A DNA stretch of 47,000 nt from an uncultured Chloroflexota bacterium (GCA_903864435.1 CAIPFY010000241.1:1-47000); one strand, 5' to 3'. Shown: positions 1 through 8,487, numbered from the stretch's first letter. Notes: generated from the letters alone by a model not told the origin. Made by a program: numbers and translations.

Positions 1-389
1 ACAGATGCAGCCGTCGAAACAGCCTGTTCGGGTGCAGGAGGCGGGCGGGTGGCCGTGACAATCGCGTTCAGCGTGGGCTGTAAATCGCTGCTCACCTCGG
101 CTGGCGCGATGGGAAGCAGGTTAGTATCTGCGCCAACCGCTGCCAGCGTAGGCGGCGCGAAAGAGGCTGTAGGAATGGCAACCGTTGGCAGCGGGGTACT
201 GTTGCTGCCGAATCCCTCACGCAGAACCGTTTGCCACGACTGCGGGTTTTCGGTGGGAACAGCCTGCGTGGGAATAATTGTCCGCACAGACTCGGACGAA
301 CGCGCATTCAGCCACACAAACGCGCCAAACAAGCCAGCGGCTGCCAGCACCAGCAAAAATGCAGGAACCCCTTCACGCTTGCGTCTCAT
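1..389 (-). CDS. Membrane-anchored protein with Thr/Pro linker, incomplete (runs off the window start)
   Basis: The reading frame opens at the ATG at 389-387 and stays open to the window edge, giving 129 codons of the N-terminus. It begins with a short basic stretch (MRRKREG), then one hydrophobic segment at about residues 8-26 (FLLVLAAAGLFGAFVWL), then a low-complexity Ser/Thr/Pro/Ala region. This looks like an uncleaved signal anchor plus an extracytoplasmic linker. The catalytic or binding domain would lie outside the window, so no function can be given. Its ATG overlaps the TGA of the upstream beta-propeller gene in an ATGA arrangement, so the two are probably translationally coupled and in one operon. 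The frame is certain from the coupling and hydrophobic N-terminus; the identity is unknown. Confidence 0.7.
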   Translation of the reverse strand, partial: MRRKREGVPAFLLVLAAAGLFGAFVWLNARSSESVRTIIPTQAVPTENPQSWQTVLREGFGSNSTPLPTVAIPTASFAPPTLAAVGADTNLLPIAPAEVSSDLQPTLNAIVTATRPPPAPEQAVSTAAS

Positions 390-2575
390 GGTGCAACTGT
401 CGGTTGCGGAACGGCTGTCGGCGCAAAACCGCCAAGCTGTGCGTCGGTATATAACTGGCGCATCGCCAGATACCAGTCCAGCCCTTCGGTCTTTTCAAAC
501 AGCCAGTAATTCATGCTGTTGGCATTTGCCCGCCAATCCCCACCCGCAGCCGCCCGCAGCCAGCCATAATCTTCCGCTAACTGCGTAAAATCCACATAAT
601 AGCCGCCGGGAATAGTGGTTTTTAAGCGTCCGCCTTGATCGTAAGCCTGCACATCACCTGCGTTGCGGCTGAGGACATCCCACGGCATCGAACGCAGTGG
701 CTCGCCCAGTTGCCCCGCCTGCGCCTCATCCGGCACACGCACATACAGCCGCCAGTAGGTTTCCACGCCCAAATCCTCGCGCACCATTTCGATGCCTGCC
801 GGGAAGCCGGCGATCAGATTGCGCGTAGCGCCAAAAGCGCGTCCGGTCATATACCAGTTACGGCGTTCCTCACCGGGCTGTGGAGGCCGATCAATGTTCC
901 AGAAGGCATCATCCAGTTCACCGAGGAAATCCCACCCCACGCGATCCAGAGTCCGTTCGCGCAGCGCATTGAACGAGTCGTTCACCTTGTCGCTCAAATA
1001 AGGCGTTGAACGCGCCACTTCCACATTCAAAAGCTGCCCCAACCGGAACAACCCGTCTGCATCCGCCGGAGCCACCTGCTCCACATACAACGCCTGTGGC
1101 ACGCCGGAAGGCAGCCCACCGCTGTTCACCAGTGCCGCAGGAAGCGGTGTCCCCGTCCACGTAGGATGAGTCGCATGTTGCGGCACGCCCACCACCAGCG
1201 TAGAAACGCCTGTTTCGCTGAACGGCCCCGCCACCAGTTGCGTGCCTTCCAACGACTCAAGCGTGTAAATCAAACTGGCACCATCCGGCGACCATGCAGG
1301 CGCTGCGCCACGTTCCAATACCTGCGCCGCCGCCTGTATATTCTCTGTTGACTTTACGAAAACCTTCTCAAGCCCCTCATCAACCGCGCTGTACGCCAGC
1401 AGTTTCCCATCAGGACTCCACGATGGACGATTTTCCTGCCGCGTCGGTGTGTTCGTCACGTTCACGACGGCGCTATCACTGGGGTTATCCAGCGAAAACA
1501 AATAAATGTCCTGATTGCCATCTCGCCACGACACAAACGCGATTCGCCGGCCATCTGGCGACCACACGGGCGAGAAATCCGGCGCTTCGTTCTCCGTCAC
1601 CCGTTGAGCAGGCTGTGAACCATCCACCGGAACTACATACACATCCAGATTGCCACCCTGATAGCTCTCGTAGACCAACCACTGACCATCAGGACTCCAG
1701 CCCGGCCCCCCCTGAAACGAAAGGTCATACGTCATGCGTGTAGTCTGACCGGAACCCAGATCGTAAATATAGACTTCCCAGTTGCCATCCTGATTTGACG
1801 CATAGGCCAACCGCCGACCATCTGGCGACCACGCAGGATCACGCTCATCCCCCGGACTGTTCGTCAGCCGCAGCGGGGTGCGCGTCCCGATTCCCAGTGC
1901 CCACAGGTCATCCTGCCCGTTCTCGCGGGCGGTATACGCGATGCTCCCCCGCGCTTCCAGCACCGAAGGCAGCGTGGTCGCGGTTGGCACCGGTGTACTC
2001 AACAGCGGTGCCGATGTGGGATTCAACGTTCCAGCCAGCAACAACGCGCTCCCGTTCAACGGATTTGTGCCATTTTCAGGCAACCCGCCGCCCGTTCGTG
2101 CCGGGTTGGTCGCCCACAGCACCACACCGATCAAAACCGCCAGCAGCGCCACCGTTACAAGGCTCAACACACGGTTCTGAACCCGCAGCGGGTCTTCCGT
2201 CACCGCAGCACGCATCTCGGCCTGCGCTGCCCGCCGCGCCATTGCATCCGCAGCGACGCTACTGGTCGAGCTGACCACCCGCGTGCTGCTGCGTCGTACT
2301 GCGCGGGCGGTCACACTACCGCCGCGCCCGACCACGCTGAACAGCATTCGGAACAGGCCAGCAACGATCCATACCAATCGCCGCAGGATGTTCCGTACAA
2401 CGCTGAACACCCCGTACAACAGCGCGAATAGCACGCCAAAGACCAGCGCGAACAACCGTCCAATCACCCGCGTGATGGATTGCATCCCTTGAAGGAGGGT
2501 GTCGGTCAACAGCAACAGGCTTTTGAGCAGTGCTGTGCCAAACTTGTCAGTCAACCGATACGTGCGTACCAGCAT
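386..2575 (-). CDS. Membrane-anchored TolB/PD40-like beta-propeller protein with a conserved C-terminal domain of unknown function
   Basis: The protein has 729 residues. The N-terminus has hydrophobic stretches at about 40-60 and 65-83 and a clear membrane segment at about 136-155, followed by a Pro/Thr linker. Residues about 208-475 hold at least five WD40-like PD40 repeats, each with a W-S-P-D-G signature (near 249, 293, 338, 386 and 428), as in TolB and related propellers. Residues about 490-715 form a separate Trp/Tyr-rich globular region that I cannot assign to a named family. The propeller probably binds protein or glycan ligands outside the membrane. I saw no catalytic motif. The gene ends in an ATGA overlap with the next minus-strand gene. 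A TTGCCC-N17-TACAAT promoter lies upstream. Confidence 0.85.
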   Translation of the reverse strand: MLVRTYRLTDKFGTALLKSLLLLTDTLLQGMQSITRVIGRLFALVFGVLFALLYGVFSVVRNILRRLVWIVAGLFRMLFSVVGRGGSVTARAVRRSSTRVVSSTSSVAADAMARRAAQAEMRAAVTEDPLRVQNRVLSLVTVALLAVLIGVVLWATNPARTGGGLPENGTNPLNGSALLLAGTLNPTSAPLLSTPVPTATTLPSVLEARGSIAYTARENGQDDLWALGIGTRTPLRLTNSPGDERDPAWSPDGRRLAYASNQDGNWEVYIYDLGSGQTTRMTYDLSFQGGPGWSPDGQWLVYESYQGGNLDVYVVPVDGSQPAQRVTENEAPDFSPVWSPDGRRIAFVSWRDGNQDIYLFSLDNPSDSAVVNVTNTPTRQENRPSWSPDGKLLAYSAVDEGLEKVFVKSTENIQAAAQVLERGAAPAWSPDGASLIYTLESLEGTQLVAGPFSETGVSTLVVGVPQHATHPTWTGTPLPAALVNSGGLPSGVPQALYVEQVAPADADGLFRLGQLLNVEVARSTPYLSDKVNDSFNALRERTLDRVGWDFLGELDDAFWNIDRPPQPGEERRNWYMTGRAFGATRNLIAGFPAGIEMVREDLGVETYWRLYVRVPDEAQAGQLGEPLRSMPWDVLSRNAGDVQAYDQGGRLKTTIPGGYYVDFTQLAEDYGWLRAAAGGDWRANANSMNYWLFEKTEGLDWYLAMRQLYTDAQLGGFAPTAVPQPTVAP

Positions 2576-2649
2576 AGGATTTTGCTTATCTATTGCTTCT
2601 GTAGCCGTCTGTTAGCAAGACAGCACACGACCATTACTGTGCGAAACTG

Positions 2650-2678
2650 ATTGTACTGGCAAATTCAGGAAGGGGCAA
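2650..2678 (-). promoter_or_regulatory. Predicted sigma70-type promoter for the beta-propeller gene
   Basis: On the minus strand a -35 TTGCCC (2678-2673) and a -10 TACAAT (2655-2650) are separated by exactly 17 bases, 75 bases before the ATG at 2575. An imperfect inverted repeat GCACA-N10-TGTGC (2623-2642) lies just downstream near the expected start of transcription. The rest of the 232-base divergent intergenic region (2576-2807) holds only this promoter and the opposing one. Confidence 0.5.
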
Positions 2679-2738
2679 TTATGCGGACGCGAATCACGGG
2701 GAAAGAGTAGGCTTTAGCAGATGCCCGATGAGCGATAA

Positions 2739-2767
2739 TTGACCTCATGTAAAAGTTCGTGTAATTT
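2739..2767 (+). promoter_or_regulatory. Predicted sigma70-type promoter for the LysM/L,D-transpeptidase gene
   Basis: TTGACC (2739-2744) and TAATTT (2762-2767) are separated by 17 bases and lie 40 bases before the GTG start at 2808. The -35 is strong and the -10 is weaker. Confidence 0.45.
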
Positions 2768-2807
2768 TGAGCATACGCAATCATCTTGAAAATCAGGAGA
2801 TCATGTC

Positions 2808-3917
2808 GTGGCGCATCGCACCAAGTTCATGCTGACGCTCTGTTTCATCGTAGTCCTACTCGCTGCCACCGCCATCATGCCAGCTGCGGCACAAGAACAA
2901 ACCACACACGTCGTCCAGCGTGGCGAAACCCTGTACCGCATCGCGCTGCGCTACGGCGTGAGCGTGTCGGCGCTATCCGAAGCCAACGGAATCACCAACG
3001 CCAACCGGATTTACTCCGGTCAAAACCTGATTATCCCCGGTTTCGACAGCACGCCAGCGGTGGTCGAAAATCCCACTCTAGCGGGAACGCCCGCCTATCA
3101 CACCATTGCTTACGGCGACACGCTCGCCAATATCGCCGCCAAATATGGCATGACTCAGCAGCAATTGATTGAACTAAACAACATTGCCAACCCGAACCTG
3201 ATTTATCGCGGTCAGAAGCTAACGGTATGGGCAACCGGCAATGCCGAACCGAACCTCAACGATCCCGCTGCGCCGCAGATTGCGCCGGAACAAGCTCCCG
3301 CAGCCGCTGAACCAGCGCCGATTGCACCGGCGAACTCGACCACTTATGTCGTGCAGCGCGGGGATGGCCTCGCCAACATCGCCCGCCGCTTCGGTCTGAA
3401 CTGGACAGAACTGGCACAGGCCAACAACCTCTCTAATCCCAACCAGATTTTCGCAGGGCAAACGCTCATCATTCCCGTCGCCAGCACCGTGAGCGATCTA
3501 GGGATTGTAGACTCGGCTGTGCCGGTAGCCGCGATGGATGTCCCTCAACCCACCCTCGGCGCAGGCCGTCAGGTGGTGGTGGATCTAAGCGATCAAATGC
3601 TGTATGCGTTTCAAGATGGCGTGATGGTGCGCATGGTGCTGGTTTCTACAGGCTTGCCCGGTTCGCCCACTGTGCTAGGCGACTACACGGTCTATGCCAA
3701 GTACGCTTCGCAAACCATGAGTGGCCCCGGCTACTACCTGCCCGGCGTCCCCTGGATTATGTACTTCTATCAGGGTTACGCGCTGCACGGCACCTACTGG
3801 CACAACAACTTCGGCAATCCCATGAGTCATGGTTGCGTGAACATGCCTACCCCTGAATCCGAGTGGTTTTTCAACAACTTCGTGGACATTGGCACGCCCG
3901 TCCACGTTCAGATGTAG
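2808..3917 (+). CDS. Secreted L,D-transpeptidase with three LysM domains
   Basis: A 369-residue exported cell-wall enzyme. A signal peptide covers about residues 1-29 (hydrophobic core LTLCFIVVLLAATAIM, cleavage near AAA-QE). Three LysM peptidoglycan-binding repeats follow at about 33-77, 97-141 and 179-223, each with the pattern Y/V-x-V-Q/A-x-G-D/E-x-L. Residues about 254-369 form the YkuD-type L,D-transpeptidase domain, with the catalytic S-H-G-C-V-N-M motif at 340-346 (Cys343, His341) and an upstream His327. The family forms 3-3 cross-links or attaches proteins to peptidoglycan. The start is GTG at 2808, preceded by AGGAGA (2795-2800) at 7 bases; the ATG at 2803 is in another frame and soon stops. 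It has its own promoter and ends in a hairpin shared with the convergent HD gene. Confidence 0.93.
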   Translation: MAHRTKFMLTLCFIVVLLAATAIMPAAAQEQTTHVVQRGETLYRIALRYGVSVSALSEANGITNANRIYSGQNLIIPGFDSTPAVVENPTLAGTPAYHTIAYGDTLANIAAKYGMTQQQLIELNNIANPNLIYRGQKLTVWATGNAEPNLNDPAAPQIAPEQAPAAAEPAPIAPANSTTYVVQRGDGLANIARRFGLNWTELAQANNLSNPNQIFAGQTLIIPVASTVSDLGIVDSAVPVAAMDVPQPTLGAGRQVVVDLSDQMLYAFQDGVMVRMVLVSTGLPGSPTVLGDYTVYAKYASQTMSGPGYYLPGVPWIMYFYQGYALHGTYWHNNFGNPMSHGCVNMPTPESEWFFNNFVDIGTPVHVQM

Positions 3918-3933
3918 GCATATGCTCAACTGT

Positions 3934-3958
3934 CGGGGTGGCCTATTGCGCCACCCCG
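3934..3958. terminator. Hairpin between convergent genes (possible bidirectional terminator, no U-tract)
   Basis: CGGGGTGGC (3934-3942) pairs perfectly with GCCACCCCG (3950-3958) around a 7-base loop. It follows the transpeptidase stop and overlaps the last codons of the convergent HD gene. Neither side has a T-run, so factor-independent termination is uncertain. Confidence 0.5.
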
Positions 3959-4512
3959 GCTAACCCCAATTCCCCGGCACGTTCCTGCATGGCCTTCAGC
4001 ACCAGTGGTACATGGAATTCCCACAGGTCAACCCCAAGCAGCGCCGCGCCCTGCTCCACATCTTCGCGGTTCACCCCGCGTGCAAACGCCTTGTCCTTCC
4101 ACTTCTTGCGGATGGACGACACTTCTACATCGCGCACATTCTTAGACGGACGCACCAGCGCCGCCGCCGTCACCAATCCGGTGAGTTCATCCACCGCGAA
4201 CAGCGCCTTGTCCCGCAGCGTCCGGCGATCATCCGCTGCCAGCGGCCCGTGACTCAGGATCGAGCGAATATCTTCCTCGCTCAAGCCGCGCTCCCGTAGA
4301 ATCGGTGCGCCGTGCATGGGATGTTGTTCGAGCGTGGGGTGAATTTCCCAGTCGAAATCATGCAGCAGTCCCACCAACCCCCAGCTATCCGAATCCTCCC
4401 CATAATGCGCCGCATAAGCCCGCATCGCGCATTCCACCGACAGCATGTGCTTACGCAAACTGTCTGACTGCACAAACTCGCACACAATTGCCCATGCTTC
4501 AGCCCGATTCAT
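3943..4512 (-). CDS. HD-domain phosphohydrolase-like protein
   Basis: A 189-residue cytoplasmic protein when started at the ATG at 4512, which is preceded by GGAG at about 9 bases; a longer in-frame version from 4599 lacks this support. The HD-type metal motif is visible: an early His in RKHMLSVE, then LLHDFDWE, then the HPMHG and LSHG segments. This matches small HD/HDIG hydrolases that act on nucleotides or phosphate esters, but no substrate can be inferred. It stands alone between a convergent transpeptidase and a divergent PhoX-like gene. Its C-terminal end overlaps the terminator-like hairpin. Confidence 0.85.
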   Translation of the reverse strand: MNRAEAWAIVCEFVQSDSLRKHMLSVECAMRAYAAHYGEDSDSWGLVGLLHDFDWEIHPTLEQHPMHGAPILRERGLSEEDIRSILSHGPLAADDRRTLRDKALFAVDELTGLVTAAALVRPSKNVRDVEVSSIRKKWKDKAFARGVNREDVEQGAALLGVDLWEFHVPLVLKAMQERAGELGLAGVAQ

Positions 4513-4634
4513 CGTTACCCGCTCCAATCCAATTCCCTGAAACCCGCTATCAGAATAACGTGCGCGGCGCGATTTCACCAGCCACCCTATCGCCTCCAAC
4601 CGAACCGCAATAGGCTAAACCCCGCCGGAGACTG

Positions 4635-4640
4635 TATAAT
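4635..4640 (+). promoter_or_regulatory. Predicted -10 element for the PhoX-like gene
   Basis: A perfect TATAAT lies 70 bases before the ATG at 4711. I see no good -35 at 16-18 bases, so this is a -10-only prediction. The 4513-4710 intergenic region holds nothing else recognisable. Confidence 0.35.
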
Positions 4641-4710
4641 AACCGTCGTAACGCAAAGCACCATACCCACACATCGCCCCGTTTGAAGGCGATCACCCAC
4701 AGGACGCTAC

Positions 4711-6210
4711 ATGACTTTCAGAATTTCGCCGGTTGGATTGTTTTGCATTTGCCTGCTGATCGTCACCGGATTGGCAGTCGCGCAGGAAACAATCCCCGTC
4801 CCCTCACTATCCCCCGATGATCCCTACGCCCCCTTCCTAGATACCTATCACTTTGCGATAGATAAAGGTGCCAGCACAGAATGGCACAAGTTGGAAGGCG
4901 TAGCGCTGGATGCCGATGCAGGCAAAGTCTATTTCGCCGTGTCATCCATCCACAAAGAGATGGCGGACGACAGCGGCGACCTGCAATTGCGCGAAAACAC
5001 CTGCGGTGCGGTGTTTATGGGGCAACTCGACGGCGATATGAACATCACCTCGGTAGCGCCCGTGCTGACTGGCGGCCCCCACGACGAAAACAATGCCGAA
5101 AACACCTGTGACGTAAATGCCGTCGCCGGGCCGGACAATCTGGCGATAGATGGCAGCGGTCATCTCTGGATCGGTGAAGATTCCGATGGTCACAAGAACA
5201 ATGTGCTGTGGATGTGGGACGGCAACACGCTCCAACGGTTCGCCACCCTCCCGTTGGGTGCGGAAGTGACGGGCGTACACATCGCCGCCAATGGCACGTT
5301 GTTCCTGAACGTGCAGCACCCGGACGACACCAACACCCCGCCGTTTGATCGCGGCACGATTGGCGTTATCACGGGCTACACCGCGGGCGACCCGTTCAAC
5401 CCCATCAGCGTCCCCACCAGTGACAGCGAAAAGACCACCCTGCGGATCGCGGCGGGCGAGTATCAGCTTTTGGGACGTGTCGGTGATCCTATCCCCGGTT
5501 CAACTCAAGAGGAAACCTTCGGGAACCTCATTACCCACGACAATCTGCATCTAAGCACCTGCAACAAACCCGATGGCAATATGTTCCTGCCAACCGGCGA
5601 CAACACGGGCATTCTGTACACCAACTTTGAATGTGGCGTGGGCGGCATCAGCCAGATGCACCTCGAACGCGACGCTTCCGGCACATGGACAACCTCCGAA
5701 GGGCAGCTGTTGGATTTTGCCCCCGTCAATGGCACAGCCAACAACTGCGCCGCCAGCATCACCCCTTGGAACACCGGCCTCAGCACCGAGGAATACCCCG
5801 GCGATAACCCGGACAACTGGCTAGGCTGGATCAACAACCAGCGAGACACCCTCAGTATATGGCTCGGAAAACCCGTTAATCCCTTCGATCTAGGCTACAT
5901 GATCGAACTCACCCCGACCGATACCGGCACACAAATCGTCAAGCATTACGCAATGGGGCGTTTCAGCCACGAAGTCGGTGTGGTGATGCCCGACCGCAGA
6001 ACGGTCTATTCAGGTGATGATGGCAGCAGTCGTGTGCTGTTCAAATTCGTGGCGGATGTCAGCAGCGATTTGAGCGCGGGAACACTGTACGCCGCCCACA
6101 TCACGCAGGACGGCGACACGCTCAACATCGAATGGATTGAACTGGGGCATGGCAACGATGCCGACATCTACACCGCCATCCGTTCGCATGACGGGGAATA
6201 CGACAGCTAA
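4711..6210 (+). CDS. Secreted PhoX-like (DUF839) protein with circularly permuted segment order
   Basis: A 499-residue exported protein with a signal peptide (about 1-24, ending AVAQ). PhoX-family segments are recognisable but out of usual order. EWHKLEGV (57-64), WIGEDSDGH (153-161), GAEVTGVH (183-190) and NVQHPDD (200-206), normally C-terminal, come first. NNCAASITPW (344-353) with TEE (359-361), GRFSHE (416-421), SGDDGSSRVLFKFV (434-447) and GTLYAAHI (457-464), normally N-terminal, come last. PhoX enzymes are six-bladed beta-propeller phosphatases using Fe and Ca; the acidic candidates E360/E361, E421 and D436/D437 are present. Phosphatase activity is inferred from the family only. The gene is monocistronic, between a divergent HD gene and a convergent kinase gene. 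Confidence 0.8.
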   Translation: MTFRISPVGLFCICLLIVTGLAVAQETIPVPSLSPDDPYAPFLDTYHFAIDKGASTEWHKLEGVALDADAGKVYFAVSSIHKEMADDSGDLQLRENTCGAVFMGQLDGDMNITSVAPVLTGGPHDENNAENTCDVNAVAGPDNLAIDGSGHLWIGEDSDGHKNNVLWMWDGNTLQRFATLPLGAEVTGVHIAANGTLFLNVQHPDDTNTPPFDRGTIGVITGYTAGDPFNPISVPTSDSEKTTLRIAAGEYQLLGRVGDPIPGSTQEETFGNLITHDNLHLSTCNKPDGNMFLPTGDNTGILYTNFECGVGGISQMHLERDASGTWTTSEGQLLDFAPVNGTANNCAASITPWNTGLSTEEYPGDNPDNWLGWINNQRDTLSIWLGKPVNPFDLGYMIELTPTDTGTQIVKHYAMGRFSHEVGVVMPDRRTVYSGDDGSSRVLFKFVADVSSDLSAGTLYAAHITQDGDTLNIEWIELGHGNDADIYTAIRSHDGEYDS

Positions 6211-6232
6211 TCGCTCATCTCGCAGCGCAGCA

Positions 6233-6251
6233 ACGGGTTTGCTTAACCCGT
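6233..6251. terminator. Hairpin between convergent genes (no U-tract)
   Basis: ACGGGTT (6233-6239) pairs with AACCCGT (6245-6251) around the loop TGCTT. It overlaps the TAA stop of the kinase gene and follows the PhoX-like stop by 22 bases. No T-run follows on either strand. Confidence 0.4.
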
Positions 6252-8330
6252 CTCGAACACGTTGAGGCTAATTTCCAGCGGCTCACCGATGGCAATTTGC
6301 CCCGGCGTCCGCAGTTCCCATATGCCGATCTTAAGCCCGCCTTTGGCTGGTGTCTTGCCTTTGAACAGCAGGTCTATCGTCTTACCCGGTTCCACCCGCT
6401 GCCCCAAGAAAATGAACGGCCCCGCGCCAAAACTCTCGCCTGAACCACTGACGAACGCGAGGAACGCCGTTTCTTCCCACGCGCATGTCCCCGAATTGAG
6501 GAGCGTAATCGTGCGTTCGTAGTCCTTATTGGCGGCAAAATCGCCCCCATCTGCCGGCTCCTGTTGCACGATGATGTATTCCCACTGGCAAGCCGCTGTC
6601 GTCGCGGTCTGCTGAACAGCCAACTGCGTAGCCGCCACAATCGTCAGCGTGGGATTGGGGGACGGCGTGAAAGTCGGCGTGGGCGTGCGGGTCACTGTAG
6701 CCGAGGGGGTAATGGTCGGCGTGCGAGTCGGCGTGGGGGTTTTCGTAATGGTCGGCGTGGGGGTGAATGTGGGCGTGGGCGGCAGAGCAGTGGGCAGCGC
6801 CCCCAAATTACCTGCTGCTTCCAGTCGGGCTGCAAGCGCCCATCCCTGTAGCCCGTTCGCGGTCTGCACCTTAAACCACACGCTATCCGGGCTGATGGCG
6901 ATAATCTGCACGCTCTCGCCCGCCCGCACCTGCACAATCAGCGGGTAATCTTCCCCCGGTCCCACACGCATCTCCACTGCCCCCTGCGCTCGCCCCACCG
7001 GAGTCGCCGGAGTCGCGCTGGGTGTAATCGTCAAAGTCGAGGTCGCCGTCTGAGTGGCGGTGACGGTCGGCGTCGGCGTCGCAGTCTGGGTAGCGGTGGC
7101 GGTCGGCGTCGGTGTAGCCGTCCACGTCGGTGTGATGGTTTTGGTCAGCGTAGCACTGGGCGCTGTCGGCACAGTCGCGGTAGGTTGCAAGGGTGTTTCG
7201 GTTGCCGCCACCACCGCCCCTTCGCGGGTCGCGTCGGGCAAAGCAGCAAGCGGGACAGGCGTGGGCGTTGCGCGTCCATCCGGCGCATTGAGGCTCATCA
7301 TAATCAAAAACACCGCCGCTGCCACACCCGCCAGAACAGCAAACCATCCCCACACGGGCATCCTGCGGTTACTGGCGGCGCTGAGTGCAGCGGCTTCGGC
7401 CTTCTGCGTATCCGTCAGATTGACCGTGATCGGCGCTTTATCCATCTCCGGCACAACCACGCTATCCTGTTCCGCGCCGGATGTGGCATCGCTGCCCACT
7501 GTGCGGCTAATGCGATCCAAATCCTCAATCATGCCAGCAGCGTTCTGATAGCGGTCGGCGGGGTCTTTCGCCATCGCCTTCAGAATCAGCCTTTCGACGT
7601 TTTCCGGGATGTTTGGATTGATTGCGCGGGGCGAAGGAATTGGCGAATTCAGATGCTTGAGGATGGTCGCCAGCGGGGTATCGGCCTCATAGGGCAGTTT
7701 GCCCGACGTCAGCTGATACAGAATCACCCCTAGCGAATACAGATCGGAGCTTTCGTTACCCGGTTCGCCTAGCCCCTGCTCCGGGGACATGTAGGCCGGC
7801 GTGCCGACCATGCCGCCACTGGCGGTAAATTGTGCGCCGGTCAAAATTTTAGCGATGCCGAAATCCGTCAGCACCACCCGGTTGTCGTGGTCGAGCATCA
7901 GGTTCGCCGGCTTCACGTCGCGGTGAATCATCCCGCGACTGTGCGCGTAACCCAATGCGCTGGCCGCATCCCGCAGCACACGCAGCGCCTCGGTCAACGG
8001 CAGTAGCTTGCCACGCTCGGCAGCCGCGTTCAGCCGATCTTTCAGCGTCACGCCGTCTACCAGTTCCATCACCATGTAGTAATAATCGCTGTCCGTATCT
8101 TTGTCGAAGTCATAGACTTGAACAATGTGCGGATGCTTCAACTTGGCGATGTTCTGCGCTTCACGCTCAAATCGGGAGATAAATTCAGGATCATCTGCGA
8201 GGAAAGCGTGCAGAATTTTGATCGCCACAAAACGATCCAAATTCACATCGCGGGCGCGGTACACTTCCGCCATCCCGCCACGCCCCAACCGTTCCAATAC
8301 CTCGTATTTCCCGATTCGACGGTTTGCCAC
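6243..8330 (-). CDS. PknB-like membrane Ser/Thr protein kinase with extracytoplasmic SH3b and NBR1-type Ig domains
   Basis: A 695-residue transmembrane kinase. Counting from the GTG at 8330, the kinase domain covers about 7-275: Gly-loop GRGGMAEVY, Lys38 in VAIK, catalytic HRDVKPAN (Asp138), DFG (Asp156) and the SPEQ activation-loop end. A single membrane helix lies at about 325-347. Outside are a Thr/Pro-rich stretch, an SH3b domain (about 447-503, MRVGPGEDYP to GWALAARL), a second Thr/Pro stretch, and a C-terminal NBR1-type Ig-like domain (about 583-695, with N-S-G-T-C-A-W). The outer part probably senses a wall ligand, replacing the PASTA repeats of typical PknB. I prefer GTG 8330 because AAGG lies 6 bases upstream; a TTG at 8336 is the alternative. 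A promoter lies at 8376-8404. Confidence 0.92.
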   Translation of the reverse strand: MANRRIGKYEVLERLGRGGMAEVYRARDVNLDRFVAIKILHAFLADDPEFISRFEREAQNIAKLKHPHIVQVYDFDKDTDSDYYYMVMELVDGVTLKDRLNAAAERGKLLPLTEALRVLRDAASALGYAHSRGMIHRDVKPANLMLDHDNRVVLTDFGIAKILTGAQFTASGGMVGTPAYMSPEQGLGEPGNESSDLYSLGVILYQLTSGKLPYEADTPLATILKHLNSPIPSPRAINPNIPENVERLILKAMAKDPADRYQNAAGMIEDLDRISRTVGSDATSGAEQDSVVVPEMDKAPITVNLTDTQKAEAAALSAASNRRMPVWGWFAVLAGVAAAVFLIMMSLNAPDGRATPTPVPLAALPDATREGAVVAATETPLQPTATVPTAPSATLTKTITPTWTATPTPTATATQTATPTPTVTATQTATSTLTITPSATPATPVGRAQGAVEMRVGPGEDYPLIVQVRAGESVQIIAISPDSVWFKVQTANGLQGWALAARLEAAGNLGALPTALPPTPTFTPTPTITKTPTPTRTPTITPSATVTRTPTPTFTPSPNPTLTIVAATQLAVQQTATTAACQWEYIIVQQEPADGGDFAANKDYERTITLLNSGTCAWEETAFLAFVSGSGESFGAGPFIFLGQRVEPGKTIDLLFKGKTPAKGGLKIGIWELRTPGQIAIGEPLEISLNVFETG
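6642..6794 (-). repeat. Low-complexity Thr/Pro-coding repeat (linker 2 of the kinase)
   Basis: Degenerate tandem units built on Pro-Thr codons (on the plus strand, variations of gtcggcgtggg) encode the linker between the SH3b and Ig domains. It is coding and in frame. Its length probably varies between strains by slippage. Confidence 0.7.
6999..7175 (-). repeat. Low-complexity Thr/Pro/Ala-coding repeat (linker 1 of the kinase)
   Basis: The same kind of degenerate Thr-Pro and Thr-Ala-Thr codon repeats encode the spacer between the membrane helix and the SH3b domain. It is coding and uninterrupted. Confidence 0.7.
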
Positions 8331-8375
8331 AGCCAACCTTAAACTTGTGATAATTGGGACAATCCGAACATGCAG

Positions 8376-8404
8376 AGTATACCGGATTCCAACCTATTGC
8401 CCAA
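8376..8404 (-). promoter_or_regulatory. Predicted sigma70-type promoter for the kinase gene
   Basis: On the minus strand TTGGGC (8404-8399) and TATACT (8381-8376) are separated by 17 bases, 45 bases before the GTG at 8330. Confidence 0.5.
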
Positions 8405-8439
8405 ATTGCCCCGTTGCCTATGCGGAATTTGCCCGGTTC

Positions 8440-8472
8440 ATTCCACCCTACCGTAAAACAGCAGGGTGGAAT
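8440..8472 (-). terminator. Hairpin downstream of the lyase gene (no U-tract)
   Basis: ATTCCACCCT (8440-8449) and AGGGTGGAAT (8463-8472) form a perfect 10-bp stem with a 13-base loop, 15 bases past the lyase stop. No T-run follows on the minus strand. Confidence 0.5.
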
Positions 8473-8487
8473 TTCCAAACTATCGTT

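Noticed and set aside
6642-7175. Possible minisatellite or CRISPR-like repeat
   Set aside because: The repeats are degenerate, in frame and encode Thr/Pro linkers inside the kinase; no spacers or cas genes are present.
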